Part shown: piece after piece, positions 44,436-54,458 of the stretch
How the letters are laid out: the number at the start of each line of letters is the position of its first letter
How positions within the stretch are numbered: the first letter of the stretch is position 1
Assembly (NCBI RefSeq): GCF_000315055.1
Contig: NZ_BAER01000127.1
Coordinates: 1-64,000 of the forward strand
Direction: 5' to 3'
Source of the DNA: Paraglaciecola polaris LMG 21857
GTDB lineage: Bacteria; Pseudomonadota; Gammaproteobacteria; Enterobacterales; Alteromonadaceae
DNA length: 64,000 nucleotides
The notes under the pieces: generated by a model
Database searches by the model: none
What the model saw: the letters and a program-made list of their open reading frames with translations, nothing else
What the model was told of the DNA's origin: nothing
Made by a program: the position numbers and the translations under genes

Positions 44436-45170
44436 ATGAAATATCGTACGTTATTTTTGGCTATTTTTGCCTTTATCTCTGTTAGCTCTGGCGCACTTGC
44501 TGCGGATGCGCTGAAAAGCAGTCAAAATCTTGATAGTGTAAAACAGAAAATCCAGGTTTCTCTTGGTATGCAGGTTTCTGCGATAGGTGACTCGCCGGTA
44601 CCTGGGCTGTTACAAGTGCAAACTGATAAAGGGTTGTTTTACACCAGTGAAGACGGTAAATATTTACTTCAGGCACGGATCTTTAATCTAGACGAAGGCA
44701 TGCGGAATGAAACCGAAAATGCGCTCACTCAAATGCGTTTAGACGGAGTAGACAAATTTAAAGACTCGGCTATCGAATATAAAGCAGATAAAGAAAAGTA
44801 CGTGGTTAATATTTTCACCGATATTACCTGCGGATATTGCCGTAAACTGCACAATCAAATGGATGAATATAATGATCTGGGGATTACGGTGCGCTATTTG
44901 GCCTTTCCCCGGGCTGGATTAAATAGTAAACCCTATCAAGATATGGTGTCGGTTTGGTGCGCGGATAATCCACAAAAAGCCTTAGACGAAGCAAAAGGTG
45001 GTGAAAACGTGGCGAAGCTGAGTTGTTCAAATCAGGTTGCAGAGCAATATAATTTTGGCCAGAGTGTTGGGGTCAATGGCACTCCAAATATTATTTTACC
45101 CAATGGCAGTGTTGTGCCGGGTTATCAACCCCCTCTTCAATTACTTCAAGCCATTCAAGACGCATCATAA
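44436..45170 (+). CDS. dsbC: Thiol:disulfide interchange protein DsbC
   Basis: Periplasmic disulfide isomerase. Signal peptide of about 22 residues (cut after LAA/DA); N-terminal dimerisation domain (about 25-85) and thioredoxin fold with the active-site C132-G-Y-C135 in TDITCGYCRKLH. A second cysteine pair (WCADN... KLSCSN) matches the structural disulfide of E. coli DsbC. Located between xerD and recJ, the usual order. Confidence 0.95.
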   Translation: MKYRTLFLAIFAFISVSSGALAADALKSSQNLDSVKQKIQVSLGMQVSAIGDSPVPGLLQVQTDKGLFYTSEDGKYLLQARIFNLDEGMRNETENALTQMRLDGVDKFKDSAIEYKADKEKYVVNIFTDITCGYCRKLHNQMDEYNDLGITVRYLAFPRAGLNSKPYQDMVSVWCADNPQKALDEAKGGENVAKLSCSNQVAEQYNFGQSVGVNGTPNIILPNGSVVPGYQPPLQLLQAIQDAS

Positions 45171-45244
45171 TAGTTAATGCAGGAGTCTATACTCCTGTAT
45201 TTCCCATATCGTTATTTTTACTGTCTTTAACCTAGAGTATATCT

Positions 45245-46963
45245 GTGCAAATACGCCGTCGTTCCCCCGTTTCTGATGATCATCTTCCTGGGTCAATTGA
45301 CCCAACTTTAAGGCAAATTTACGCTGCTCGAGGTATTACCACTGAGCAACAATTAGAGCGCAGTGCTAAAGCGCTTTTGCATTACAAAGATATGTCAGGG
45401 ATTGATAAGGCGGTGTCGATTTTGGCTGATGCATTAGCTCAAGGTCGGCGAATTATTATTGTTGGCGATTTTGATGCCGATGGCGCAACCAGCACGGCAT
45501 TAAGCATGTTGGCTTTGGGTATGATGGGCAGTAAAAACCATGATTACTTGGTGCCCAATCGTTTTGACTTTGGCTACGGCTTAAGTCCGCAAATTGTTGA
45601 TGTGGCCCATGATCGCGGTGCACAAGTGATCATGACAGTGGATAATGGCATCGCTTGTTTCGCCGGCGTACAGCGAGCCAAAGAGCTAGGGATCACTGTG
45701 GTTATTACCGATCACCACTTAGCCGCAACTAGCTTACCTATTGCTGATGCCATCGTCAACCCCAATCAGCCTCATTGTGCCTTTATGTCGAAAAACTTGG
45801 CTGGGGTGGGGGTTGCCTTTTATTTGATGCTGGCACTTAGAGCACATCTTCGCCAAATCGATTGGTTTAATGAAAAGAGTATCCCGGTACCGAATTTAGC
45901 TGATTTACTGGATATCGTCGCACTCGGGACGGTAGCAGACGTGGTGCCTTTGGACGAAAATAACCGTATTTTGGTTCATCAGGGACTGCTGCGTATTCGC
46001 AGCGATAAATGTCGCCCGGGTATTCAAGCCTTGGTGGATGTTGCCGGCCGCGATAAACGCAAAATGGTCGCCTCTGATCTAGGGTTTGTCATTGGACCTA
46101 GATTAAACGCCGCAGGTCGCTTAGATGATATGTCCATGGGCATTGAGTGTTTACTGACCGACTCGGATTACAAAGCGAAACAAATTGCCGTTGAACTTGA
46201 CAGCTTGAATCGTGAACGCCGGGAAATCGAACTATCAATGCAGCAAGAAGCGATAAAGACCTTAGAAAATTTGCAGTTGTGTGAAGATGATATGCCCCAT
46301 GGGTTAGTGTTGTATCAAGCTGATTTTCATCAAGGGGTCATCGGGATCCTAGCAGGACGCATTAAAGAAAAATATTTTAGACCGACGATCGCCTTTGCCC
46401 ATCAAGATGATGCCGTACTCAAAGGTTCTGCACGCTCGATTCCTGGGGTACATATTCGTGATCTGTTAGAAGAACTCAGCACACGATATCCAGGCATAAT
46501 TATTAAATTTGGCGGGCATGCTATGGCTGCTGGCCTGAGTCTTGAGTTAACAAAACTTCCCGAGTTTACTCAACGTTTTACCCAGCTCGCAAAAGAGCAT
46601 TTGGCAGGTAAACCCTTAGCAGGGGAGTTAATCTCTGACGGTGAAATTCCCCTTGCTTCACTGACGCTTGAATTCAGTCAATTGCTGAAAGACGCGGGGC
46701 CATGGGGGCAAGGTTTCCCTGAACCCTTGTTCGATGGTGAGTTCGAGCTGATGGAACAACGCATAGTGGGACAAAAACACCTCAAAATGATGCTTAGACT
46801 ACCCACGGGTAAGCTCATCGATGGGATTGCGTTTAATGTGGATACAAACATCTGGCCGAACGAACAGTGCAAACGGGTAGAATTAGCCTACAAACTCGAC
46901 ATCAATGAGTTTCGAGGACGCACAAGTTTACAGTTTTTGATAGAAGGGCTAAATCCTCTCTAA
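45245..46963 (+). CDS. recJ: Single-stranded-DNA exonuclease RecJ
   Basis: 5'-3' ssDNA exonuclease in recombination and mismatch repair. 572 residues. DHH-family motifs: RIIIVGDFDADGATSTAL (motif I), MTVDNGI (II), ITDHHLAA (III, the DHH), and the DHHA1 region GGHAMAAGLSLE (about 419-430). Start is GTG 45245; no strong ribosome-binding site. It is followed by an unknown small gene and recO. Confidence 0.96.
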   Translation: MQIRRRSPVSDDHLPGSIDPTLRQIYAARGITTEQQLERSAKALLHYKDMSGIDKAVSILADALAQGRRIIIVGDFDADGATSTALSMLALGMMGSKNHDYLVPNRFDFGYGLSPQIVDVAHDRGAQVIMTVDNGIACFAGVQRAKELGITVVITDHHLAATSLPIADAIVNPNQPHCAFMSKNLAGVGVAFYLMLALRAHLRQIDWFNEKSIPVPNLADLLDIVALGTVADVVPLDENNRILVHQGLLRIRSDKCRPGIQALVDVAGRDKRKMVASDLGFVIGPRLNAAGRLDDMSMGIECLLTDSDYKAKQIAVELDSLNRERREIELSMQQEAIKTLENLQLCEDDMPHGLVLYQADFHQGVIGILAGRIKEKYFRPTIAFAHQDDAVLKGSARSIPGVHIRDLLEELSTRYPGIIIKFGGHAMAAGLSLELTKLPEFTQRFTQLAKEHLAGKPLAGELISDGEIPLASLTLEFSQLLKDAGPWGQGFPEPLFDGEFELMEQRIVGQKHLKMMLRLPTGKLIDGIAFNVDTNIWPNEQCKRVELAYKLDINEFRGRTSLQFLIEGLNPL

Positions 46964-47061
46964 ATACATTCATAACAGGGCATAGCAACGTCAAGCAGGC
47001 TGGATATCGTTTTGTGTACGTTGTGGTGCTATTATGTTTATTCTCAGGTAAATAGGGCGCA

Positions 47062-47346
47062 ATGATGGCAAAAAAATCGGAAATCGATAAGTTGCTTAGT
47101 AAACATGAAGAATTGACTCATTCTGAAGATATGGACGTAGAGTCACATGTTCAACGAAAAGAAGATCAATGGTTTGTAAACACGCTGGTGATAAAAGGCT
47201 ATGACGTGCCGTTTCGCTTTCGTCGCAAAAAGCAGTATAAAAACCTTGAAGGTGCCCGGGTCAATCTGACCTACTACCCCATTACCGAAGAAGTGGCGGG
47301 ATTCCCGTTTGAAGCCATGAAAGTGGTTAGAATTAAAGTTTCTTAA
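47062..47346 (+). CDS. Small conserved-looking protein of unknown function
   Basis: 94 residues, predicted soluble, no signal peptide. N-terminal helical part (MAKKSEIDKLLSKHEELTH) and a basic beta-rich C-terminal part (VPFRFRRKKQYKNLEGARV, AMKVVRIKVS). The coding frame is clean, has AGGGCG upstream and sits between recJ and recO. I do not recognise a named family; function unknown. Confidence 0.65.
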   Translation: MMAKKSEIDKLLSKHEELTHSEDMDVESHVQRKEDQWFVNTLVIKGYDVPFRFRRKKQYKNLEGARVNLTYYPITEEVAGFPFEAMKVVRIKVS

Positions 47347-47385
47347 AGGCTTCTTCGTTTCCCCCCTGCATTTAACGAGCATACC

Positions 47386-48108
47386 GTGGTAGCAGAACAA
47401 TTAAATGGCTTTTTATTGCACAGACGTGCTTATCGTGAAACCAGTTTTCTACTGAATTTTTTTACGGTGGAAAACGGTAAAGTGTCGGCAATTGTTAAAG
47501 GGGCTCGTGGCAGCAAGAGCGATAAAAAAAGCTTATTGCAGCCTTTTCAGCCATTGTTGATTGGGGTGTCTGGACGCTACGAATTGAAAAACCTACAGCA
47601 AGTAGAATCAACAGGCGGTATGTTGCGATTGACTGGCCAAGCGTTGTACTGCGCGCTGTATTTAAACGAAGTGTTAAACCGAGTGTTAGCGGATGATATA
47701 CCCCATCCTGAAATATTTGTTTTGTATCAACAAAGTTTGCACGCCCTGGTAGTTGAAACGCAATTCGAGCCCATTTTACGTACATTTGAATTAGGGCTGC
47801 TCGACGCGCTGGGTTATGCCATTGATTTAGCTCATGACGCAGATACGGGAGAGACGCTAGTACGAGAAGGGTATTATCGTATCGTTCCGGAGCAAGGTTG
47901 TGTATACCTTGGTGCTATCCGCCAACCTGGTAGTTACTTAGGGCAAAGCTTATTAAAGGTGGCGAGTGAACATTGGGATAAAGACAGTTTATTGGTGGCT
48001 AAAATGATCACCAGAGCTGCACTAGCCGAATTACTCGGTAGTAAACCTTTGATGAGTAGAGAATTATTTAAACAAACCCATTTTGGATCTAAAGGGAGAG
48101 GACATTGA
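47386..48108 (+). CDS. recO: DNA repair protein RecO
   Basis: RecFOR pathway protein that loads RecA on SSB-coated DNA. 240 residues: an N-terminal OB fold ([20 protein letters not shown]) and a helical C-terminal domain. The zinc cysteines found in some RecO proteins are not in a CxxC pattern here, as in E. coli. Start GTG 47386. Its stop overlaps the pdxJ start by 3 bp (48106-48108). Confidence 0.94.
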   Translation: MVAEQLNGFLLHRRAYRETSFLLNFFTVENGKVSAIVKGARGSKSDKKSLLQPFQPLLIGVSGRYELKNLQQVESTGGMLRLTGQALYCALYLNEVLNRVLADDIPHPEIFVLYQQSLHALVVETQFEPILRTFELGLLDALGYAIDLAHDADTGETLVREGYYRIVPEQGCVYLGAIRQPGSYLGQSLLKVASEHWDKDSLLVAKMITRAALAELLGSKPLMSRELFKQTHFGSKGRGH

Positions 48109-48842
48109 AAGATATTCTGTTGGGGGTCAACATCGACCATATTGCTACGTTACGCAACGCCCGAGGTACTCGTTATCCTGATCCGGTTCATGCTGCTGAT
48201 ATCGCCGAACGAGCCGGTGCCGACGGTATCACAGTGCATTTACGCGAAGATAGACGACACATAAACGATCGTGATGTGGCGTTATTACGCCAGACCATCA
48301 ACACACGGCTTAATTTGGAAATGGCCGTTACCGAGGAAATGCTTGAGATTGCACTGCAAACTCAGCCCGAATTTTGTTGTTTAGTCCCTGAAAAGCGTGA
48401 AGAGCTAACCACTGAAGGCGGCCTGGATGTTGTAAGCAACAGACACAAAATTGCTGATGCATGTGAACGTCTTGCGGCAGCGGGTATTCAAGTTTCGTTA
48501 TTTATCGATGCCGATATAGCGCAAATTGATGCTGCAGTAGCTTGTAAGGCACCGTACATTGAAATTCATACTGGACAATACGCTGAGGCGAAAACCGAAG
48601 CGGAGCAAGAAGAAGAGTTGGATAAACTAAAGGTCGGTATTGAGTATGCTGATTCAAAGGGCTTGAAGGTAAATGCTGGGCATGGACTACATTATCATAA
48701 TGTAAAACCGATCGCGGCCATCGCACAGATTATTGAGTTAAACATTGGCCATGCCATTATCGCTCGCGCTGCGTTTGATGGCTTGGAAAAAGCAGTGATT
48801 GATATGCGTCGCCTAATGTTGGATGCACGTTTAGGACAATAA
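48105..48842 (+). CDS. pdxJ: Pyridoxine 5'-phosphate synthase
   Basis: Condenses 1-deoxyxylulose 5-phosphate and aminoacetone phosphate in vitamin B6 synthesis. 245 residues. [19 protein letters not shown] at the N-terminus, [15 protein letters not shown] (phosphate and active-site residues) and GHGLHYHNV near the C-terminus. Start TTG 48105, overlapping the recO stop, with AAGGGAGAGGA upstream. recO-pdxJ-acpS is the conserved order. Confidence 0.96.
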   Translation: MKDILLGVNIDHIATLRNARGTRYPDPVHAADIAERAGADGITVHLREDRRHINDRDVALLRQTINTRLNLEMAVTEEMLEIALQTQPEFCCLVPEKREELTTEGGLDVVSNRHKIADACERLAAAGIQVSLFIDADIAQIDAAVACKAPYIEIHTGQYAEAKTEAEQEEELDKLKVGIEYADSKGLKVNAGHGLHYHNVKPIAAIAQIIELNIGHAIIARAAFDGLEKAVIDMRRLMLDARLGQ

Positions 48843-48856
48843 ACGGGAGAGTCGTC

Positions 48857-49237
48857 ATGGCAGTGATGGGGTTAGGCACAGACATAGTTGAAATTGCGCG
48901 CATCGAGAAGCAATTAGCACGTTCTAATCGATTGGCACAGCGGGTGTTAACCGCTACTGAACTGGCTATTTTTGATGAGCATACGTTTCCTGCACGGTAT
49001 TTGGCCAAGCGTTTTGCAGCCAAGGAGGCAGCGGTGAAAGCGCTGGGTATTGGCATTGGAAATGGCATTAGCTTTCAAGATGTCGAAGTGCATAATTTAC
49101 CTTCTGGGCAGCCATTTTTACGTTTTTACGCTAAATTTTCTCAGTTATGCGAACAGCGCAATATAACCTCGAGCCATATCTCTATTTCTGACGAGCAACA
49201 TTACGCGATTGCGACCGTAATTTTAGAGTCCCCTTAA
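48857..49237 (+). CDS. acpS: Holo-[acyl-carrier-protein] synthase
   Basis: Transfers 4'-phosphopantetheine from CoA to ACP. 126 residues: GLGTDIVEIARIEKQL (metal-binding Asp) and FAAKEAAVKALGIG are the two family signatures. GGGAGAG upstream. The ATG at 48866 would also give a complete protein. Confidence 0.95.
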   Translation: MAVMGLGTDIVEIARIEKQLARSNRLAQRVLTATELAIFDEHTFPARYLAKRFAAKEAAVKALGIGIGNGISFQDVEVHNLPSGQPFLRFYAKFSQLCEQRNITSSHISISDEQHYAIATVILESP

Positions 49238-49251
49238 AATATATTGCGAGC

Positions 49252-49285
49252 TTTTGGTGCGCTGCAATGGTTAGGCGCACCAAAA
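49252..49285. repeat. 11 bp inverted repeat after acpS
   Basis: TTTTGGTGCGC (49252-49262) and GCGCACCAAAA (49275-49285) form a perfect stem with a 12 nt loop. No T run follows on either strand, so it is terminator-like rather than a clear intrinsic terminator; it lies 15 bp after the acpS stop and before relA. Confidence 0.55.
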
Positions 49286-49511
49286 ATGCAGTATTTACAT
49301 CTATGGGGGGATATTTTTGTTAGTATAATCACTTATTATCGGTAAATTTAGACTGCGTTTGACCACTATTCCAGCGAATGTAACTCGTTAGTTATCAATA
49401 CCAAAAGACTTAGTCTTTTCGGAAAAGTTGGCGCATTTACTGTATATATTTACCATTTTTCTGCCTGGGCAAGCGCGTGGGTGTTAACGCTATTTAGTAC
49501 AGGGATACGTT

Positions 49512-51674
49512 ATGGTTGCTATCCGCAAAGTTCATGAATCCAAACGGCCTCCTTTCGATGAGTGGCTAGACTCTTTATCGCTCTCAGATGAATGTAAACA
49601 CAAGCTGCGAGTGGTGTCTGATACCCCCGAAATACTCTTGGTTGGTCAGGAGATGGTGGAGATCCTGCACGAATTACACATGGACGACGAAACCCTTCAA
49701 GCTTCGTTTGTGTATCCCTATTGTCAAACTCACGAATTAACCGAAGAACAAATCGAAGCGCAGTTTGGCGCGGGCATTCAAAAGCTTATTACTGGCGTTA
49801 GGCGCATGGATGCCATTAAGTCATTGCATACTAGAGCAAATAGCACACGTAAAAACGACGAAGAACAGATAGATAATGTACGACGTATGTTACTTGCAAT
49901 GGTGGAAGATGTGCGCGCTGTGGTCATTAAATTGGCTGAACGTATTTGTGCCTTGCAACAGGTTAAAAATCAAGACGAAGAGACCCGGGTTTTAGTCGCA
50001 CGGGAGTGTGCGAACATTTATGCACCTTTGGCCAACCGTCTAGGTATTGGCCAGTTAAAATGGGAATTAGAAGATCTCTCGTTTCGTTATTTACGCCCCG
50101 AAACATATATGCAAATTGCGAACTTGCTGGATGAACGACGCACTGACCGTCAGCAGTATATCGCTGATTTTGTTGAAGAACTGCAAGCCGCATTAGATGA
50201 ACAAAACATCAAGGCTAAGGTCTATGGGCGACCCAAGCATATCTATAGCATCTGGAAAAAGATGCAAAAGAAACACCTTAGTTTTGAGCAACTATTTGAT
50301 ATTCGAGCGGTGCGTATCATTGCTGACCGTTTACAGGATTGCTACGGCGCACTAGGGGTTGTGCATTCTAACTGGCAACATATTCCCCGGGAATTCGATG
50401 ATTACATTGCCACGCCAAAACCGAATGGCTATCAATCGATCCATACGGTGACATTAGGCAAAGAAGATAAAACCATTGAAATCCAAATTCGTACCGCGCA
50501 GATGCATCAAGATGCGGAACTGGGTGTAGCTGCCCATTGGCGCTACAAAGAGGGTACCAGTAGCAGTCGCTCTGGTTATGAAGAACGTATTAATTGGCTA
50601 CGAAAAATCCTTTTGTGGCAAGAAGAAGTGGCGGAGTCAGGTGACTTAGTCGAAGAGCTACGTAGTCAAGTATTTGATGATCGTGTTTATGTATTTACCC
50701 CAAAAGGCGATGTAGTTGACCTACCGTTGGGCTCTACTCCTCTGGATTTTGCCTATTACATTCACAGTAATGTGGGGCATCGTTGTATCGGAGCGAAAGT
50801 CGGTGGACGTATCGTGCCCTTCACTTATGAACTGCGTACCGGTGACCAGATTGATATTTTAACCGGCAAGCAACTTAACCCAAGTCGTGACTGGATGCAT
50901 CCCGGATTGGGCTATGTTCACTCGTCACGGGCGCGAGCGAAAATACACACCTACTTTAAGAAACAAGACAGAGATAAAAACCTCGCCGCAGGTAAGGAGA
51001 TTTTTGAACGAGAGTTGCAAAAAGCGGGTATCGAAAGCAGAGATATATCTGAAGCTTGCTCACGCTATAACATGAATACGGCAGATGATCTGTACGCAGC
51101 TATCGGCGCCGGTGATATTCGTCTTATGCAGGTCGTTAACTACTTGCAACAGCTGCATGCGCCGCCAGCTGAAATAGATCCAAGAATAAAGCCGAAAAAA
51201 CCGCAGTCGAACAAATTCAAAAAAGACACGGTTGTGGTTGAAGGCGTGGGAAATCTGATGACGCTGATTGCGGGTTGTTGCCAGCCTCTTCCTGGTGAAT
51301 CCATTCAAGGATACATCACCCAAGGACGCGGCGTGAGTGTGCATCGAGAGGACTGTGACCAACTAAGTCATTTATTAGAGTTACACCCTGAGCGTGAAAT
51401 TGACGTAGATTGGGCGAGTAATATTAGTGCATCATTTCAAACTTATGTGCAGGTTTTTTGCAGTGACAGGGATGGCTTGCTACGAGACATCACCACTGTT
51501 TTAGCGAACGAAAAGGTTGGTTTGTTGGGGGTTAATAGTGCCAGTGATGTTAAGTCAGGTTTAGCGCGCATATCGCTGCGCCTTGAGCTGAAAGATTTAT
51601 CAGGACTATCCCGGGTGATGAGCCGTATCGAAGGAATAAAAGGCGTTGCCATGATACAACGCACGGATAATTAA
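49512..51674 (+). CDS. relA: (p)ppGpp synthetase RelA
   Basis: Ribosome-associated stringent factor. 720 residues: an inactive hydrolase-like N-terminal domain (the HD metal motif is absent at FVYPYCQTHELTEE), a synthetase domain (about 235-375, GRPKHIYSIWKKM; FDIRAVRIIADRLQDCYGAL), TGS domain (about 400-465, DRVYVFTPKGDVVDLPLGST) and a C-terminal ACT domain (about 645-720). AGGG lies about 8 nt upstream of the ATG. mazG begins 2 bp after its stop, an arrangement also seen in E. coli. Confidence 0.97.
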   Translation: MVAIRKVHESKRPPFDEWLDSLSLSDECKHKLRVVSDTPEILLVGQEMVEILHELHMDDETLQASFVYPYCQTHELTEEQIEAQFGAGIQKLITGVRRMDAIKSLHTRANSTRKNDEEQIDNVRRMLLAMVEDVRAVVIKLAERICALQQVKNQDEETRVLVARECANIYAPLANRLGIGQLKWELEDLSFRYLRPETYMQIANLLDERRTDRQQYIADFVEELQAALDEQNIKAKVYGRPKHIYSIWKKMQKKHLSFEQLFDIRAVRIIADRLQDCYGALGVVHSNWQHIPREFDDYIATPKPNGYQSIHTVTLGKEDKTIEIQIRTAQMHQDAELGVAAHWRYKEGTSSSRSGYEERINWLRKILLWQEEVAESGDLVEELRSQVFDDRVYVFTPKGDVVDLPLGSTPLDFAYYIHSNVGHRCIGAKVGGRIVPFTYELRTGDQIDILTGKQLNPSRDWMHPGLGYVHSSRARAKIHTYFKKQDRDKNLAAGKEIFERELQKAGIESRDISEACSRYNMNTADDLYAAIGAGDIRLMQVVNYLQQLHAPPAEIDPRIKPKKPQSNKFKKDTVVVEGVGNLMTLIAGCCQPLPGESIQGYITQGRGVSVHREDCDQLSHLLELHPEREIDVDWASNISASFQTYVQVFCSDRDGLLRDITTVLANEKVGLLGVNSASDVKSGLARISLRLELKDLSGLSRVMSRIEGIKGVAMIQRTDN

Positions 51675-51676
51675 TT

Positions 51677-52525
51677 ATGTCTAAGTTATTGTCACAAGGT
51701 CATCGTCCTGAGAGCGTGACACAAGATAGTGAAAATGCAGGTGCGCTAAATGAATTACTCAGCATTATGCGCCAACTGCGAGATCCTGTAGCAGGATGTG
51801 AATGGGATAAGCAGCAGACGTTTGCCAGTATTTCGCCCTATACGATTGAGGAAGCCTATGAGGTGGCTGATGCCATTGATAAAGGTAATATGGATGAAAT
51901 CCGTGATGAATTAGGTGATTTACTCTTTCAAGTGGTGTTTTATGCCCAGATAGCACAGGAGCAGAGCGGGTTTGCATTCGCCGACGTAGCTAACAGTATG
52001 TCAGCTAAATTACGCCGCCGTCATCCGCACATATTCCCAGACAAAAATGGCAAAACTATTCTCCCCCAGAAAGGGCAGTGGGAACAGATTAAAGCGCAAG
52101 AACTGCTTAGCGCAGGTATCAACCGAGACGACAGCATTTTAGCCAATGTTCCCCTCGGTATGTCGCCGCTGCTTAGAGCACAAAAATTACAGCAAAAATG
52201 TGCCAAGGCGGGGTTTGATTGGGATGCACTTTCTCCTGTACTAGATAAGCTACAAGAAGAAATTGAAGAGGTCATGGCGGAGGTGAATGCGCCGGATCCG
52301 AGTCAAGCTGCTATTGAAGATGAAATCGGTGACGTATTATTTTCAGTGGTAAATTTAGCCCGCCACGTCAAGGTCGATGCCCAGAGTGCGTTGCGAAAAG
52401 CGTCGACTAAATTCGAACAGCGTTTTAGGCTAGTGGAGTCTCTTGTTCGCGCCCAAGGGCAAAGTGTAAAGGATTGCTCGTTAAGCGAACTCGAAGCGTT
52501 TTGGCAGCAAGCCAAAAAACAATAG
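51677..52525 (+). CDS. mazG: Nucleoside triphosphate pyrophosphohydrolase MazG
   Basis: Hydrolyses (d)NTPs to monophosphates plus pyrophosphate. 282 residues with two MazG domains; metal-binding Glu/Asp clusters occur in TIEEAYEVADAID and EIRDELGDLLFQVVFYAQIA, and again in EEIEEVMAEVN and EDEIGDVLFSVVNLARH. It lies directly after relA and is probably co-transcribed. Confidence 0.95.
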   Translation: MSKLLSQGHRPESVTQDSENAGALNELLSIMRQLRDPVAGCEWDKQQTFASISPYTIEEAYEVADAIDKGNMDEIRDELGDLLFQVVFYAQIAQEQSGFAFADVANSMSAKLRRRHPHIFPDKNGKTILPQKGQWEQIKAQELLSAGINRDDSILANVPLGMSPLLRAQKLQQKCAKAGFDWDALSPVLDKLQEEIEEVMAEVNAPDPSQAAIEDEIGDVLFSVVNLARHVKVDAQSALRKASTKFEQRFRLVESLVRAQGQSVKDCSLSELEAFWQQAKKQ

Positions 52526-52689
52526 AACTTTTTGCCTAATTCAAGGCCCTAACTTATGACGGCTTTTTGTTTGACGTTGCTTGTTACAAACTTTGATTTC
52601 ATTTTTTGTTGCTGACGTGTAAATTCAAGGTATAGATTTTTAGATTTGCGCTTGAAAGAGGTATTGCGTTTCTTATTTCGCATTAAGTT

Positions 52690-52992
52690 ATGAATAAACT
52701 ACTTGTACTGCTATTACCGTTATTGTTCTCGTTACTCAGTTTTGAGGGACGAGCGACGACTAATGGCAATGTCAATATCGAACGCAGTGCGCTGTTGTCC
52801 GATGCGTTTGATTCGCAGTCGTTACAGATAACTGAACAAGCCGAAGATCGTGATGAGCACTCCTATGTTGGCTTTATATTTCCAACCTTAGCAGTTGCGT
52901 TTTATCAAACGCACTACATCAGTGGTGTCCCCTCCTTTTTCCGCCAAACCTATGATTTAAGTAGCATTCGCGCTCCGCCTTCCATTAATTAA
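52690..52992 (+). CDS. Small exported protein of unknown function
   Basis: 100 residues with a clear signal peptide (NKLLVLLLPLLFSLLSFEG, likely cut near EGRA). The mature part is about 78 residues with a hydrophobic stretch YVGFIFPTLAVAFYQTHY, and no cysteines. I do not recognise a family. There is no strong ribosome-binding site, so reality of the gene is moderate. It stands alone between mazG and a CBS protein. Confidence 0.5.
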   Translation: MNKLLVLLLPLLFSLLSFEGRATTNGNVNIERSALLSDAFDSQSLQITEQAEDRDEHSYVGFIFPTLAVAFYQTHYISGVPSFFRQTYDLSSIRAPPSIN

Positions 52993-53106
52993 TTTAACAA
53001 TCAAACAGTTCACACATTGTGCTAAAGCAATGGTGCACAAATTAAATTAATTAAATAAAGATCTTTGCCTTGGCTACACCTTGCGCGAGGTTTTGGGAAG
53101 AAAATC

Positions 53107-53694
53107 ATGAAAAATATCGCCCTTTACGAACTAAATCAATTAGATGAGCTAGCTTGGCCAGAAACCTATCAAGGTATTACCTTAGATTCGCCAGCGATGT
53201 CTGTATTCACCGATTTCAAAAAATCTAAACCCATTGTTATTCAAGCTGATACACCGATTACGGAAGTAGAGCAACGAATGATCGAAGAAAAGGTGCGCCT
53301 TAAAATCGTCCTTGATAGTGCGCACAAATTTCTTGGCGTTATCAGTTTAGATGACTTAAATGACCAAGAGAAAATCAAACGTATAGCGTCTGGAATTGAG
53401 CGGGCAGACTTATGTGTACGTCATTTTATGCGCACTAAAGAAGACCTAAAAGTGATCTTATTCAGAGAGCTGAAGCGTTCAAGTATTGGCGACGTGGTTG
53501 AAATGCTTAAAGCCAATGGGTTGCAACATTGCTTAGTGGTTGACAGTCAAGAGCACCAAATTCGGGGGATTGTGTCAGCCAGTGATTTAGCCCGAGGCTT
53601 GGGTATCGCTATGAATTTAAGTGTCAGTCCTACCTTCTTCGATATCTTTAATGAGGTATATAGCGAGGCACCTCTTTTTAAAGCCTATGGGTAA
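53107..53694 (+). CDS. CBS-domain protein
   Basis: 195 residues with two CBS motifs, about 45-95 (FLGVISLDDLND) and about 125-180 (HCLVVDSQEHQIRGIVSASD). No catalytic or transport domain is attached, so it is a stand-alone adenine-nucleotide-sensing type. Start ATG 53107 has GGGAAG about 7 nt upstream; an in-frame ATG 14 codons earlier (53065) lacks support. Partner unknown. Confidence 0.85.
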   Translation: MKNIALYELNQLDELAWPETYQGITLDSPAMSVFTDFKKSKPIVIQADTPITEVEQRMIEEKVRLKIVLDSAHKFLGVISLDDLNDQEKIKRIASGIERADLCVRHFMRTKEDLKVILFRELKRSSIGDVVEMLKANGLQHCLVVDSQEHQIRGIVSASDLARGLGIAMNLSVSPTFFDIFNEVYSEAPLFKAYG

Positions 53695-54017
53695 GCGGGC
53701 TCTGATCCGTTGTCCGATTGTACGAGAGGGAGAATTATTTTCATTCAATCTCCCTCAACACCACCTATTATTGCTTGTCTGTGGTTATTTATCTTAAATA
53801 ATTACTAACGGATCGCACAATTTCTACTCGCGTTTAATAGAAACATCTGTATAATTCGCGCCCTGCCCAGTTACACCCACTTTGGGAAAGTGGAAGAATC
53901 ATACGACTCGAAGGGGTCAGTGTATTGATTTTAAGCAGTTTCTGCGGTTGCAAACTTAGGTTTGAAATAACAGAAACAACGTAACATTTTAGACACATAT
54001 TTTTTGGGTAATATTAG
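53695..54017 (+). promoter_or_regulatory. rplM upstream region, 323 bp without a gene
   Basis: Near the CBS stop is an inverted repeat GAGGGAGA (53726-53733) / TCTCCCTC (53749-53756) without a T run. TATAAT at 53850-53855 is followed by TCGCGCCCTG, the same block found after the rplU -10; the -35 is weak. The resulting leader of about 155 nt includes the hairpin CCACTTT (53877-53883) / AAAGTGG (53887-53893), possibly part of L13 autoregulation (inferred). Confidence 0.6.
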
Positions 54018-54446
54018 ATGAAAACTTTTGTTGCAAAGCCAGAAACGGTAAAACGTGAATGGTATGTGGTAGACGCCGCAGACAAAACACTTGGTCGTTT
54101 AGCGACTGAAATTGCTAGCCGTTTACGCGGAAAGCATAAGCCTGAGTACACACCTCACGTGGACACAGGGGATTACATTGTTGTGATCAACGCAGAGAAA
54201 GTAAAAGTTACCGGCAACAAAGCCAAAGGTAAAATGTACTACTCTCACTCAGGTTACCCAGGCGGTCTTAAAGAGACTAACTTCGAGAAGTTACAAGCCT
54301 TCAAACCAGAGATGATCATTGAAAAAGCGGTTAAAGGTATGTTGCCAAAAGGTCCTCTTGGGCGCGATATGTTCCGCAAAATGAAGGTCTTCGCCGGTCC
54401 TGAGCACAAGCACGCTGCTCAACAGCCCCAAGTCTTAGACATTTAA
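54018..54446 (+). CDS. rplM: 50S ribosomal protein L13
   Basis: 142 residues, full length. N-terminal [20 protein letters not shown], the [20 protein letters not shown] segment and the ending [10 protein letters not shown] are typical of L13. First gene of rplM-rpsI, followed 12 bp later by rpsI. Confidence 0.98.
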   Translation: MKTFVAKPETVKREWYVVDAADKTLGRLATEIASRLRGKHKPEYTPHVDTGDYIVVINAEKVKVTGNKAKGKMYYSHSGYPGGLKETNFEKLQAFKPEMIIEKAVKGMLPKGPLGRDMFRKMKVFAGPEHKHAAQQPQVLDI

Positions 54447-54458
54447 GGAACATAGAAA

